A stretch of DNA of 64,000 nt from Scolanthus callimorphus (GCA_033964015.1 CM066924.1:7980251-8044250), one strand, 5' to 3'; positions 34,101 to 40,620 are shown, counted from the first letter of the stretch. Translations and numbers: made by a program. Notes: generated by a model not told the origin, from the letters alone.

Positions 34101-36902
34101 ACTCCTGGTAGTCTGATACTCGCCTCTTCTGTTATGAACTGGCTGCCCCTGGTACTCCGATACTCTGATACTCGACTCTCCTGTTCTGAACTAGTCTTAT
34201 TGCTTCTGATACTCTTCTGTTTTGAACTGGTCATGCTGATACTGATACTCGCCCTTTTGTTCTGAACTAGAATAGAGCTCCTGACACAGGAATACGAGCC
34301 AAACTCGACAGGCGTAAAATTCATGGTATGCTACTCCTCAGGAGCAGGAAAAAAATTAAGTGAGCTCGTTTCCCGTTTTAGGCAGCATATGCATAGTGCT
34401 ATTGGAAAGAATAGTGGTAATTGCAAGAACAATAGGGACAGTACGAAGGTTTATTGTAGTGTAGTGAAATACGTCATAATGTAAATATTCATACACTAGT
34501 CCTGGATATTTGACATCCTCAGACAGACAGTAATCTCCTTCCTGGATAACGTTCAGTTCCTGAATGAGAATCAGTACGAGGTGGACGGACTGAGTTGATA
34601 TTTTCATTCTAGAACAATGAAAATGTACCCTGGGTACCAGCTCGAACTGACACGTTTACTGACACGCTAAGCCAAGACGCAGCGATAGCTTCGCTCGTCG
34701 ATCAGTAAATTATGCGTTTTGTAAACGAGTAAAGCTTGGAGGCTCCGGTATGCTGGGTAATGGAAATACGGTTCTCTAAAAAATACTAGTGCAGGAACAC
34801 CCTTTAAGGGACTGTGATTTTGAGTATGGAAAATAAGCTATTACAGAGCCAAATGTAAAAATATTGAGCAACAAAGACAGAGGAAATGTTTCATTTGCAA
34901 AACTTCTACTCACCTGAAAAGTGTATTGCTCGTGAAAATAAACATTTGCCCCCTCCATTGGTTGCCTTGGTTACCAGATTTTAGCCAAACGGCGGTCTTA
35001 GTGTCATTGACCCGAACATAAACAATTAGATTGCCCATTCCTCCATTACTCTGCCCGTACATATGATACGTAAATGTCATACAGTGGTTGCCGCGGATCT
35101 TGGGACTCTTCAGTCTTGCCAAATCGCCATGCTTGTATCTACTTGCCTCCATGTAGATGTACTTACCAACACCTTATGCAAACAAAACAGATGAAGAGAT
35201 TACGCACGTAAAGTATTTTCTGTTAGCTCAATTCCTAACATAGGCAAAAATATTGCCACAAAAATTCTATGCAAAGTGTTTTGCTCCAAATATTGTGGTC
35301 GCACTAGCGCGAAAAGGTTTGCCGCCGTTTTTCTTTTTCTGCTGCTTCTGACTAGTTTTTTTATTTGATTGACAGCGAACTCTATTGTTCCTACAAAACT
35401 TTACCAAAATAAGGCAGCTTCAAGGCTGCTCGGCGGCACCTTTGGGTTTTTGGACAAGCATTGGCAGTGCACCATAAAACACCAATTGAGGATGGAGGAG
35501 TGATTTAAGGTGGAGAAGAGAGAGTGAACCGAAAATCTTAGTTTTCAATTATTCTCTCCAAAGCCGCCTTAGTAAGCGTTATAATCTACTAGTATATTGT
35601 TGATTAGGTCTAGCTAAACAAATTGCATTATAACGCTGTATTCTGCAATATTAATAGCTTGTGTTATTTATATATTTATCGAAGTGCCATAATAATTCAA
35701 GTGTTTTATGTATCTTTTACTGTTTTGGCGAGTTACCGATCTTTATCTTTTTATTAACAGTAGCAAATTCATTATTCGTTTTATTGATTTCTTGAAATGT
35801 AATCGATTTTTATTTTATCTTGCTTTACATCAGTAAACATTGCCAGCTTCCTATTTGCACGAGAAGACATTTTTTACACCATTTAAACCCCTATTCATTG
35901 AAGTTGCACAATAAATAAAAATCGGAATTTTAAGGACAGCAGCTATCAATGCAATATGATCTTTATCGCAAAGGAAGCAGCTGCTTACCAGAAGGACTTG
36001 CAGACGGTCCAGTCCAGTAACTTGGCGTGGGGCCCTCTTGTAATCGCCAACGATTAGGTTTGCTTGCGTCGTTGAACCAGTCACAAAGTGTTTCATTAAA
36101 GTTACAACTATAATTTCCTGAAAGATAATTCGTAAAGGTTTTAAAGTAATAGGATTATGTCCTAACGCAATTTTAAAGTCTGAAATTGCATGTAAGACAC
36201 AGAACAATTTTACAGGATACGTTTTGCATGAGTTTTAAGTATAGTGTATGATTAAGATCTAAAAACAGACCAAGTTGACGAGGAGAATCAAATATGTTGG
36301 AATCCTTCATTAAAGGAATAAGGGTTATGGAATACACAAGGTAGTAGGTTATATATAGTCTAAAACATGTCACTTTTCGAGGACACGATGAGTATCCGAA
36401 TGTGTTAGAAGTATTCGGGACCACAGTTTCTACTTTATGCAAGAAAAAGAAGTTGTTGTTGTTTGAGCTTTTACTGATGTTCTTCGTCAAAGATGGTTAA
36501 ATTAAAACGCATGAGACTATATGACAAGTATAACAAAAATTGCTAACTGTTACAAATAGTAGAAAAAGATTCACATTGCGTACACGTTGATCATGGAACA
36601 GCCCAAGGTATGATTAGTTGAAATAAAGGCAACGACTTTCCTAAGAATTATTTCATCTAACCTGAAGGTTTTGCCCAAGCTGACCCGAAAGTGACGCACA
36701 AGCTGCCGGCGAGGAAGGCCCAGAGAAGGCACACTGCGCGGCGAGTTAACCATGTTTTCTTGCAGCCAGCAGGATAAATGGCAACAAACTTAAAAGAAAT
36801 AGTCAGTATATAAAATGAGAGTAACTGTTTATAAACAGTTACAGAAAAATGATTTTTTTTTCACATTTACCTCACATTCGAACTTTGTGCTTGTTTGGCC
36901 AT
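451..36902 (-). CDS. Giant modular extracellular protein (MAM/LDLa/CTLD/PA14/LamG/FnII/pentraxin/CUB/LRR mosaic), 3' end outside window
   Basis: Forty-three exons can be linked on the minus strand from 36788 down to 451. I read acceptor and donor sites by eye and checked reading phase across each intron; nearly all modules are bounded by phase-1 introns, the pattern of exon-shuffled extracellular proteins. About 7.6 kb of coding sequence is visible, roughly 2,500 residues. The modules are adhesion and carbohydrate- or ligand-binding folds, so a secreted or cell-surface matrix, lectin or receptor role is inferred. Related MAM+LDLa proteins are known in coral skeletal organic matrix. No transmembrane segment is visible because the gene continues past position 1. 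The only frame break is in the MAM1 middle exon. The last donor seen (449-450) shows that more exons follow. It could instead be two neighbouring genes, but the continuous phase chain argues for one. Individual modules are listed separately. Confidence 0.8.
1764..2102 (-). CDS. CUB domain
   Basis: A single 339-nt exon, phase 1-1. It contains [20 protein letters not shown], then [27 protein letters not shown] and [20 protein letters not shown], then CG and [20 protein letters not shown]. This is a complete CUB with four Cys, the P-x-Y-P site, the F-x-L-E element and the G-F-x-A-x-Y end. The acidic calcium site is not fully conserved (FVIVYEG). Confidence 0.92.
2450..2969 (-). CDS. MAM domain 5, middle and C-terminal exons
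   Basis: Exon 2686-2969 has [39 protein letters not shown] and the W-x-x-G-E strand (WSYGETAI). Exon 2450-2555 has [20 protein letters not shown] then SYC. The phase 1-0 and 0-1 pair is the normal MAM second and third exon set. The matching first exon is probably 6557-6706, separated by the pentraxin module. The last exon departs from the IALDDI consensus (ISIKGI), so this copy is diverged. Confidence 0.75.
3121..4880 (-). CDS. Pentraxin-like domain (three exons)
   Basis: Exons 4640-4880 ([28 protein letters not shown]), 3686-3828 ([20 protein letters not shown]) and 3121-3414 ([46 protein letters not shown]). The pattern of sheet strands, the H-x-C-x-x-W core and the F-x-G-x-I-x-x-M-x-I-W-x-R-x-L signature fit the pentraxin/LamG-3 family. 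Phases 1-2, 2-1, 1-1. It lies between the first and second exons of what otherwise looks like one MAM domain. Confidence 0.8.
3438..3560. repeat. Hairpin MITE, AGCGGATTTC family
   Basis: Inverted ends AGCGGATTTCAGATGACTG and its near complement; same family as the larger copy at 37853-38085. Sits in the intron between two pentraxin exons. Confidence 0.7.
4140..4400. repeat. Solo diverged copy of the CRE-satellite element
   Basis: Contains TCACGTGG, broken TGACGTAATCGAT-type palindromes and the end GGAGCTCCGCTTTTAGGC with a small hairpin (TTTAGGC...GCCTAAA). These features match the ends of the 42.1-45.7 kb arrays. Intronic. Confidence 0.6.
4918..5100. repeat. Foldback MITE
   Basis: Imperfect palindrome bounded by AAATAAACCCCTTCT and AGAAGGGGTTTATT; internal arms share CGGCGGATAATGCC-type sequence. 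Overlapping ORFs on both strands here are artefacts of the palindrome. Confidence 0.8.
6557..6706 (-). CDS. Isolated MAM N-terminal exon (MAM5, first part)
   Basis: The 150-nt exon reads [17 protein letters not shown], then VPWKRVSRQ, ending SYNG at an ACG/GTACTA donor, phase 1-1. The C-x5-WCGW start followed by W-K-x-V matches MAM first exons. The expected MAM middle and C-terminal exons do not follow. The next exons downstream encode a pentraxin-like domain, and MAM middle and C exons reappear at 2969-2450. I found no second MAM middle exon in 4900-6550. The donor is weak, so the exon end is less sure than the others. Confidence 0.6.
7216..7374 (-). CDS. Fibronectin type II domain
   Basis: A single 159-nt exon, phase 1-1, with no long ORF of its own. 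It contains [20 protein letters not shown], then [20 protein letters not shown]. This matches the FnII consensus (C-x-F-P-F-x-Y-x-G-x-x-Y-x-x-C-T...W-C-x-T). The four Cys expected of the fold are present, plus an extra Cys next to the first and one upstream (TQCPVRQ). FnII domains usually bind collagen, gelatin or phosphocholine; which applies here is unknown. Confidence 0.9.
7514..10481 (-). CDS. Laminin-G/concanavalin-like domain (three exons)
   Basis: Exons 10403-10481 ([16 protein letters not shown]), 9302 to about 9580 ([32 protein letters not shown]) and 7514-7776 ([56 protein letters not shown]). The order (hydrophobic strand ending CWI, W-V-x-V-T-F-T-W, [13 protein letters not shown]) is that of LamG-3/ConA-like lectin folds. 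Junction phases are 1-2, 2-2, 2-1, so the domain as a whole is again phase 1-1. Confidence 0.8.
7971..8325. repeat. Two-copy tandem duplication (about 177 bp each)
   Basis: Copies start GGGTCTGAATGGCAA and GGGTCTGAAAGGCAA and end GGGCCCTCCGTTATT. They differ at scattered sites. Lies in the LamG intron. Confidence 0.85.
10547..11781 (-). CDS. MAM domain 4 (three exons)
   Basis: Exons 11668-11781 ([20 protein letters not shown], ending DWQNTKG), 10981-11222 ([48 protein letters not shown]) and 10547-10643 ([20 protein letters not shown] then C). The first exon contains no Met and is visible only by translating the splice frame. It directly follows MAM3 with no linker module. Phases are the standard MAM set. 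Confidence 0.85.
11921..15035 (-). CDS. MAM domain 3 (three exons)
   Basis: Exons 14898-15035 ([34 protein letters not shown]), 12175-12428 ([49 protein letters not shown]) and 11921-12020 ([20 protein letters not shown] then DADC). This is the most canonical MAM of the gene, with the FE-x-x-LCG, T-G-P-x-x-D and IALDD signatures. Phases 1-1, 1-0, 0-1. The long first intron (12429-14897) is packed with hairpin repeats. Confidence 0.9.
12474..12634. repeat. Foldback MITE
   Basis: Long palindrome from GCAATAGAGAA to TTCTCTATTGC with arms including CATACTCYGATGCAAACAC. Intronic, 46 bp upstream of a MAM3 exon acceptor. Confidence 0.85.
13290..14010. repeat. Nested palindromic elements with hammerhead-like motif
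   Basis: Outer arms 13300-13385 and 13757-13850 are inverted copies (GATTTCACAGACGCTRCTAA). The centre is a second palindrome (TCTRTCTATGATTCTATGGC). A further inverted pair at 13848-13890 and 13942-13990 (CAAATACGACACAAACAGCG) flanks a core that on the minus strand reads TTGAAGAAGGCAGCATTGCC then GAAACGTCGG. That core recalls sequences seen in Penelope-like element LTRs. Confidence 0.7.
14335..14500 (+). repeat. MITE copy A of an inverted pair
   Basis: Matches 17035-17200 in opposite orientation (GATTGGTCGAGAG, CCTATAGGTGATTATA, ACTTTTCACGA-type ends). Together they flank the MAM2/LDLa exons. Confidence 0.7.
15416..16311 (-). CDS. Three LDL-receptor class A repeats plus short Cys segment
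   Basis: Exon 16087-16311 holds two LDLa repeats: [15 protein letters not shown]...[16 protein letters not shown] and [20 protein letters not shown]...[11 protein letters not shown]. Exon 15599-15718 holds a third: [20 protein letters not shown]...[11 protein letters not shown]. Each has six Cys and an acidic S/N-D-E calcium motif. Exon 15416-15502 ([27 protein letters not shown]) adds three Cys and two N-glycosylation sequons and is of unknown type. All junctions are phase 1. LDLa repeats next to MAM domains are the hallmark of the MAM/LDL-receptor-A protein family. Confidence 0.9.
16600..17847 (-). CDS. MAM domain 2 (three exons)
   Basis: Exons 17737-17847 ([29 protein letters not shown]), 17342-17598 ([52 protein letters not shown]) and 16600-16708 ([20 protein letters not shown] then C). 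All core MAM positions are present. The middle exon has no Met and is found only by following the splice frame. Its upstream intron appears to use a GC donor (CAAG/GCGAGT, GC at 17735-17736) and a CTGCAG acceptor, giving a phase-1 Gly junction. Confidence 0.85.
17035..17200 (-). repeat. MITE copy B of an inverted pair
   Basis: Reverse-complement relative of 14335-14500, diverged. Separated by about 2.5 kb that contains the LDLa exons and the last MAM2 exon. Confidence 0.65.
17922..19980 (-). CDS. Cys-containing linker region (three exons) between PA14 and MAM2
   Basis: Exons 19897-19980 ([17 protein letters not shown]), 19331-19506 ([20 protein letters not shown], then [17 protein letters not shown]), and 17922-17994 ([19 protein letters not shown]). 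Phases 1-1, 1-0, 0-1 link PA14 to MAM2 without breaks. I recognise no domain. The cluster of five Cys in the middle exon suggests a disulfide-stabilised segment. The 18450-19305 inverted-repeat element sits in the intron between the second and third exons. Confidence 0.6.
18450..19305. repeat. TIR element, AATAGGCCTTATCACGG family, with nested hairpin
   Basis: Ends are AATAGGCCTTATCACGGTTT and its complement at 19277-19305. The interior contains a hairpin with CAAAAACCGAATTCAATAAT and a segment (GATTCTGATTGGCTAAAA type) also found inverted at 50270-50655, so at least two families are nested. Confidence 0.75.
21104..21997 (-). CDS. PA14-like domain (three exons)
   Basis: Exons 21810-21997, 21465-21640 and 21104-21240; phases 1-0, 0-2, 2-1. 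The protein has [14 protein letters not shown] and [20 protein letters not shown], then [29 protein letters not shown] and QQWD, then [20 protein letters not shown] and [13 protein letters not shown]. The DDECELWLD element, an E-x-L-x-K-x-G-x-x-x-D segment and the RPIPG end are characteristic of PA14/GLEYA-type carbohydrate-binding folds, closest in style to those of fibrocystin-like proteins. Confidence 0.8.
22142..22172. repeat. TAGA microsatellite
   Basis: About seven tandem GATA/TAGA units, intronic. Confidence 0.95.
22350..22730 (+). pseudogene. Non-LTR retrotransposon 3'-end fragment
   Basis: Plus-strand frames read [20 protein letters not shown], then [20 protein letters not shown] and, in the next frame, [20 protein letters not shown]. 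This resembles the region after the reverse transcriptase of LINE ORF2 proteins (K-R-L-E-x-x-x-x-x-x-L-R-x-M-V-x-G-G followed by P/S-I-R-N-F-I). One frame change and no RT core show it is a dead fragment in an intron of the giant gene. Confidence 0.55.
23138..24033. repeat. TIR element of about 0.9 kb
   Basis: Ends TAATAATATGGATGCAAAAA and its complement. Subterminal GTGCAATTACAAAAGTAATT hairpin at the left. Two small plus-strand ORFs inside (23339-23763) have no recognised motif. Confidence 0.75.
24040..24200. repeat. Foldback MITE
   Basis: AATCATACGACTATTC against its complement at the right end, with inner arms CTCAAATTGCACTCG/CGTGCAATTTCGAT. A related partial copy lies at about 22920-23060. 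Confidence 0.8.
24208..24356. repeat. Foldback MITE
   Basis: Ends AAATCACACTAGTGGTCAAT and complement; central CTACTAGTAGGCT palindrome. Confidence 0.8.
24480..24636. repeat. TIR MITE, TAGGCCTACGGCAAACGCCG ends
   Basis: Near-perfect 20-bp inverted ends and a 115-bp interior; intronic. Confidence 0.85.
24724..25307 (-). CDS. Fucolectin/F5-8C-like galactose-binding domain (two exons)
   Basis: Exon 25201-25307 has [20 protein letters not shown] and TCMKTEK. Exon 24724-25009 begins [20 protein letters not shown], then [16 protein letters not shown], and ends [12 protein letters not shown]. The A-V-D-G-D, W-I-x-I-x-L and LTLCEVxVxG signatures fit the eel-fucolectin/tachylectin-4/pentraxin-1 (FTP) branch of discoidin-like domains. 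Join in phase 0. The 3' border is either a GC donor CAG/GCAAGT at 24722-24723 or a GT donor a few bases later (CTAA/GTACAG); both give phase 1. Confidence 0.8.
25930..26035 (-). repeat. Penelope-like LTR / hammerhead-like fragment
   Basis: On the minus strand it reads CTCCGACGAAGGGCTAACGC then TCAAAACGTCAGC. The GACGAAGGGCTAACGCTC plus AAACGTC phrase is one I associate with Penelope-like element repeats, some of which encode hammerhead ribozymes. The core bases are mutated (CCGACGA, AAAAC), so catalysis is unlikely. Confidence 0.4.
26253..26663 (-). CDS. C-type lectin-like domain 2 (single exon)
   Basis: One 411-nt exon, phase 1-1. It contains [36 protein letters not shown], then [28 protein letters not shown] and [13 protein letters not shown]. 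This follows the CTLD order: first Cys pair, helix Cys, W-x-D-G-x-x-V, penultimate Cys, and Y-I-C end. The calcium-site region is replaced by GEPVAADLW, so calcium-dependent sugar binding is uncertain. CTLD1 is split by an intron inside the domain and CTLD2 is not, so the pair is unlikely to be a simple recent tandem copy. Confidence 0.85.
26833..27944 (-). CDS. C-type lectin-like domain 1 (two exons)
   Basis: Exons 27752-27944 and 26833-27059, joined in phase 2. The first half has [17 protein letters not shown] and [18 protein letters not shown], the standard CTLD start with its Cys pair and the A-x-x-x-C helix. The second half has [23 protein letters not shown], then [18 protein letters not shown], with the WIND-like site and the final Cys. 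The calcium-site tripeptide position reads EPS rather than EPN or QPD, so classical sugar specificity cannot be asserted. Phase 1 at both ends; directly followed by a second CTLD. Confidence 0.85.
28570..28950 (-). CDS. Unrecognised 127-residue module between MAM1 and the lectin domains
   Basis: A single 381-nt exon with a clean CAG acceptor (28951-28952) and AAAG/GTAATT donor, phase 1 at both ends. It joins MAM1 (RTS) and the first lectin exon (KDVSNC) in frame. The sequence has several aromatic beta-type stretches ([33 protein letters not shown]) and five Cys, two of them adjacent (GACCGEQ). I do not recognise the fold. Its size and phase suggest an independent extracellular module. Its 5' intron is the one filled by the 4.4-kb inverted-repeat element. 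Confidence 0.65.
29391..29740. repeat. Tandem array, 38-40-bp unit (left arm)
   Basis: About nine copies of AAATGGCTAGGAAATTCTTA then GCCATTTGAACCTCGAAC. Each unit holds an imperfect palindrome. Inverted partner at 32880-33160. Confidence 0.95.
30478..30602. repeat. 125-bp near-perfect palindrome
   Basis: Arms of about 62 bp meet at ACCTAGTCTAGGT (centre 30540/30541). Would extrude as a hairpin. Lies within the 4.4-kb element. Confidence 0.95.
30775..31149 (-). CDS. Possible secretory gene start inside the 4.4-kb element
   Basis: ATG at 31149 opens [20 protein letters not shown] then [10 protein letters not shown], a good signal peptide, in a CCATGG context. About 40 bp upstream is ATTATA, with CCAAT (31208-31212) and CACGTG nearby. 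A second ORF reads [33 protein letters not shown] and ELCVGNLD, ending at a GAC/GTAAGA donor (about 30775). Its acceptor could be CCAG at about 30920. I could not make exon 1 and exon 2 join in a consistent phase with the best donor, and neither exon fits the phase-1 chain of the host gene. It may be a captured gene fragment. Function unknown. Confidence 0.35.
32880..33160. repeat. Tandem array (right arm, inverted relative to left)
   Basis: Units with GGCTAAGAATTTCCTAGCC and AGAGGTTCAA, the reverse complement of the 29391-29740 units. Confidence 0.9.
33451..36117 (-). CDS. MAM domain 1 (three exons, middle exon frameshifted)
   Basis: Exons 35989-36117, 34914-35172 and 33451-33541. The first carries the MAM opening [13 protein letters not shown], then [11 protein letters not shown] and YWTGPSAS; the second starts with [10 protein letters not shown] and contains [19 protein letters not shown] and [12 protein letters not shown]; the third is ILIDAIRG...SDIAIDDI...C. 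Phases are the usual MAM 1-1, 1-0, 0-1 set. The middle exon is 259 nt where frame needs 260. After NQW the family-like continuation ([13 protein letters not shown]) lies in the next frame, and the break maps to the C5 run at 34949-34953. This is either an assembly homopolymer error or a disabling mutation. Confidence 0.85.
33766..34290. repeat. Degenerate minisatellite
   Basis: Repeats of CTGATACTCGCCTCTCCTGT plus TCTGAACTAGTCATAGGGCT at irregular spacing of about 45-65 bp. Intronic, within MAM1. Confidence 0.9.
36662..36902 (-). CDS. N-terminal exons with hydrophobic leader
   Basis: Exon 36662-36788 encodes a basic stretch ([11 protein letters not shown]) followed by a hydrophobic run [19 protein letters not shown] and then KPSG. 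This looks like a signal peptide or signal anchor with a plausible cleavage after AWA. It ends in phase 1 at a CAG/GTTAG donor and joins the first MAM exon to give a Gly. The exon has no in-frame Met and begins after a polypyrimidine-TTTTAAG acceptor, so the start lies upstream. A candidate is ATG at 36902-36900 (MAKQAQSSN), which would join in phase 0 only through a weak AAT/GTGAGG donor; the better GAG/GTAAAT donor leads to a stop. The leader exon is well supported; the true start codon is not. Confidence 0.5.
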
Positions 36903-36999
36903 TCAGTTATGTAGCTCTGTCTACAGCTGCAAAAGATACGATTATTATGAGCGACTAGGGGCGTTATTATGTCAAAGAGCAAGCGGAAATTACATAGAA

Positions 37000-37852
37000 T
37001 TATAGTATAAGGCACTGTTGTTTTCTCGACGGATCGCAAATAGTCCACACCATGATCAATGGTATTTCAGACGCCCCAAACGGTTACGATTATTACTTTA
37101 GTTTTTGTAAATTAGAATTAGAGTTAGTTGCACTTTGTAACAGAGATAAGGGAAGACTATTGACAAGTCAGACAAATTCAACCAATAAACTCGATTTGAA
37201 AATTGGATTTTTGTCAACTGTGTTGAAATTACCGCCTTATTAATAACTTTCTATTTTGAGGTAAAATTACTAAAAATATCTTAACAATATAACGCATTCC
37301 AAGAATATAGGTTTTAGGATGCCAGTTTGATACCTTTGCAAATACTGTTTACTTTTGAATGATTTAAAGAGTTTAAAAAGTGCGACCTAATAGCAGTGAA
37401 TAACAGGTCTGTGGCTTAAATATCACTTGAAACAGGATGCGAACTTGTTGTCCATGAGCCATTGCGCGCCATCGGATACTGGGTCGCCAGGCTACTTGTG
37501 AAATCCATTCCATAGTAACGCCATTGTGCAGTAGTCTATGATATTATGTATCACACTTTGTTTTATCATTTTAGAAAGTTTCCATAGCTTAGGAAGCATG
37601 CTGAGAAATTCACATTTTGATTATCCTAAATTGAACCCGTGTCCATCTTGTGACGTCTGCTAACTTGCGTAATTTATGGATGCTAAAAACGTTCTGGAAT
37701 TTTTTTGGTGATGAAAAGAGAAACAGGTAGTCCGACACAATGGTACAAAAAATGTTCACTTTGTAATAAAAGCATGAAATTTGACACACTGATCGATTTT
37801 CATGTGTTGATCAACCTGGACCTCAGCCAGATCTATCCCATAATTGGAATTA
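37000..37852. other. No gene recognised
   Basis: AT-rich sequence upstream of the giant gene. Short ORFs (e.g. 37052-37243) carry no motif. It may hold the promoter or 5' UTR exons of the giant gene, but I see no clear site. Confidence 0.5.
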
Positions 37853-38085
37853 CAGCGGTTTTCACATGACTGTCGTGAAAACAATTGCAATTGAGCAATC
37901 ACTAGCCAATCAGAATCGAGAGAAATCACGACTTGCTGCTAATGGCTTTTTTCTTAGCCAATTGCAAGCCGAACCAATTACTAAGTAATTACACAATTGT
38001 TATTACCACAGAATTTGAGTAGCCAATGAGAACGCAAAGCAATCGCAATTACATAAAAAGTCTTGACAGTCATGTGAAAACCGCT
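37853..38085. repeat. TIR MITE, AGCGGTTTTCACATGACTGT ends
   Basis: 21-bp inverted ends with an interior rich in CAATTGCAATTG-type palindromes. Same family as 3438-3560. Confidence 0.85.
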
Positions 38086-38089
38086 CTAA

Positions 38090-39588
38090 GGAGGGTTTTA
38101 ATATAAAAACGAGACCAGGGGCGAAATCCCAAATGCTTGCCACAATTTTACTACCCAAACCACAAAAGAAAATAGCAGATAATCGAAGTTGTTAAGCGAA
38201 TATGCTTAGTGGGTTTTGGAAAGTCACATGACTTATCTGCATGAAAACGCGTTAAAAAAAAATTTCTCACGTTTTTCTACTGTGTACTGTAAGTTCATAA
38301 CTTTTGGAAGTGATTGACGAAAAGAACTTTCAATGGTCTAGAGCTCTTCAAGCCCCATAATCAACCGGAATTCTTAGCGCACTTTTTTGAGTTTTTAATC
38401 AAGTTCCAAAATATATCTTAAACGTTATCTATACAACGCTATTTCATCATGGACTTGTTTTCATGGAAATGAAAACTCACAACCAAGACGGTGTTTCCAT
38501 ATATGAAAACTTGGCCCATCTGATCGCTTTAAAGTTTAATTCATCAGGAGTATTTTTGTCAGGAAGTGACTACTTGAGTGATTACCGGGGTTTGATTGTG
38601 ATTACTATTCTAAAACAATACTCTTGGAAAATCACACGATCACTTATAATAATGAAAAATTATATTAGCGATTGTCTGAATCATGTGATCGGTAGACGCA
38701 AAAGGTAGACTAAAGAATTGTATCTATTTCATTTTTATTGTATTTGACATAAATATGAACATGAAGATAGAAAAGAAACCCAACGTCTATGGCATGATGC
38801 CGCACAGCAATTTTCACGAATTGAGACATTGTTTCAAAAAGTCCTTCAAACGGTTGAAAACAAGCAAAAACCTACACTATCTGAAAGTCCTTTAAAAATT
38901 GTTCGTGCTTGGTTGGGTCATTCTATAGGACTGTTCCAAGCTGACTTCCAAGCTGTTTAGCTCAGCCGGCCAATCAAAATGTGAGAAATGCTAAACCGAG
39001 TTTCAAATTCGTTGAAGGACGCCATGTTGAATTTTAGCATGTAGCGACCGTGTGGTGACGTTTAGCGGGAGTTTACGAACAATCAAACCGCATGGATTTT
39101 TAACTGCTGAGGGTAAATAAGAATTCAGCTAAACTGATTCTGTATTGTGAGGCAAAATTACAAACACTCATTTACTCTAGCACGATTAACATTCGATATT
39201 TGCAGAAATGGGTAGCTTATGACCTTCTGCTTTATAACTCAAAAGTATTGCTGACAAATGCAGTTGCAAATCACTCGTGATGGTTCGATATTTCGGATTT
39301 TGAGATCCAGCTCTTGTGAAATACTTTTTGGCACGTTGCGGTCTGGATGTATAACAGGTATTAAATTTCCATGATGGTTATGTTGCATTATTTTCTTGCA
39401 AAGAAAGTTAATCCACCAAGAAAATTTCAAACAATATTGTCATGAACATTCGAAGTGGTAAACGAGCTCATTATAAGTGGCTTACGTCACAGCGTTGCCA
39501 TGAAAACCCATCTTTTTTTTTGTCTAGGCTATTGCCAGTTTAGTTTCGGGCCTGTTTCTCATGTATGTTTAGTCTACTTGACGTAATA
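38090..39588. other. No gene recognised
   Basis: AT-rich intergenic sequence with short ORFs only (38463-38708 plus strand, 39239-39430 minus strand), neither with recognisable domains or splice support. Confidence 0.5.
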
Positions 39589-39722
39589 TTTCAAATCCGA
39601 CAATGAGGACTGGACCGTATTTCAAGTCCGCAGCAATTAGTTCCAGTCCGAGGCGGAGCCGAGGACTGGAACTAATTGCAAGGACTTGAAATATGGTCCA
39701 GTCCGAATTGGAGGATTTGAAA
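39589..39722. repeat. Foldback MITE
   Basis: Palindrome TTTCAAATCCGACAATGAGG to its complement, with inner arms AGTTCCAGTCCTCGGCTCC. Confidence 0.9.
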
Positions 39723-40099
39723 TGACTTCTCATGCTCATTAATTATTTGGGAGGCAAATTGAAAGAGAAAGACTTGAAGTGGTAGAATCAACTTCTTTGT
39801 CTTGATGTCGGTTGTTGTGATACAACAAAGAGAACAAGAGCGAATTTCATTATAAGAGTGGTTTGCATATACCCATGTGTTATTATCAAAACCGAAATAA
39901 TCCGACTTTCATCAGTGATAAGCGGTTGGATTAAGCCCGTTAATCACAGTAAACTAATTACATAGCCCTTTGTTCTGTTTACACTTTTGAGCGGAGTTTA
40001 TAAAAACTACGCTTGAATCGAAATCACTTGGGACTTGAGGTGTATTCGTCGTGTTGAAGTCTGAATTTCCATTTAGCGCTGGGTCGCGATCGACTTCAC

Positions 40100-40401
40100 T
40101 TGATTCGCACCATGGCCTCGATAAGAATATCTGGGACGAAAATGTCGGTGCAGTCCCTTGACTTTTGGATTATGAAAGTTGTGCAGACGGTGCCCAATAA
40201 GAAAGGTAAACCTGTAATTATTTTTTTCCGTTTAGAATTGTGCAATATTGGTAACACAACGCAAACTTACGAAATTTTAGTTAAATTGTTTGCTATTTGT
40301 ATACCTTTCATAGGTGAAAGATACCCAGCTAAAAGTTTGTACCAGGTTTGGAAAGCAAGACTCGAACAGCTGTCAATATATTGGACAAGAAAAAACATGA
40401 G
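40100..40401 (+). CDS. Two-exon fragment resembling DUF3504 (ZMYM/QRICH1/KIAA1958-type) protein
   Basis: ATG at 40112 lies in ACCATGG context. Exon 1 (to about 40201) reads SVQSLDFWIMKVVQTVPNKK and ends in phase 1; exon 2 (about 40315-40401) adds GERYPAKSLYQ and LEQLSIYWTRKNMR. The pattern L-x-x-W-x-x-x-x-x-x-x-x-x-x-K-x-G-x-x-Y-P-x-x-S-L-Y resembles the start of the Crypton-derived DUF3504 domain. A third exon at about 40735 would stop after a few codons. Probably a truncated domesticated or mobile tyrosine-recombinase relative; weak call. Confidence 0.35.
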
Positions 40402-40508
40402 GTAAGATTTCAAATGTACTATAATATTATAAATCAAACTACCGAATTTTGTAACCCTAGGAGAACGAGAGTGGCGTAGGCATGAAATGTAAGAGCTGGT
40501 GTTTATTT

Positions 40509-40620
40509 AGCCTGCGAGCCGGCTCTCCAGTGGGTTTTCCAGAGAAGAATTTGTTACGAATCCCGCGCGCCAAAAAATCGAATATCCGAAAAAACCCACT
40601 GTAGAGCCGGCTCGCAGGCT
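40509..40620. repeat. Foldback MITE
   Basis: Ends AGCCTGCGAGCCGGCTCT and complement, inner arms AGTGGGTTTT; 112 bp. Confidence 0.92.

Noticed and set aside
34356..34607. Minus-strand ORF starting [18 protein letters not shown], signal-peptide-like
   Set aside because: Lies in the intron between the MAM1 middle and last exons, which already join in phase; no continuing domain.
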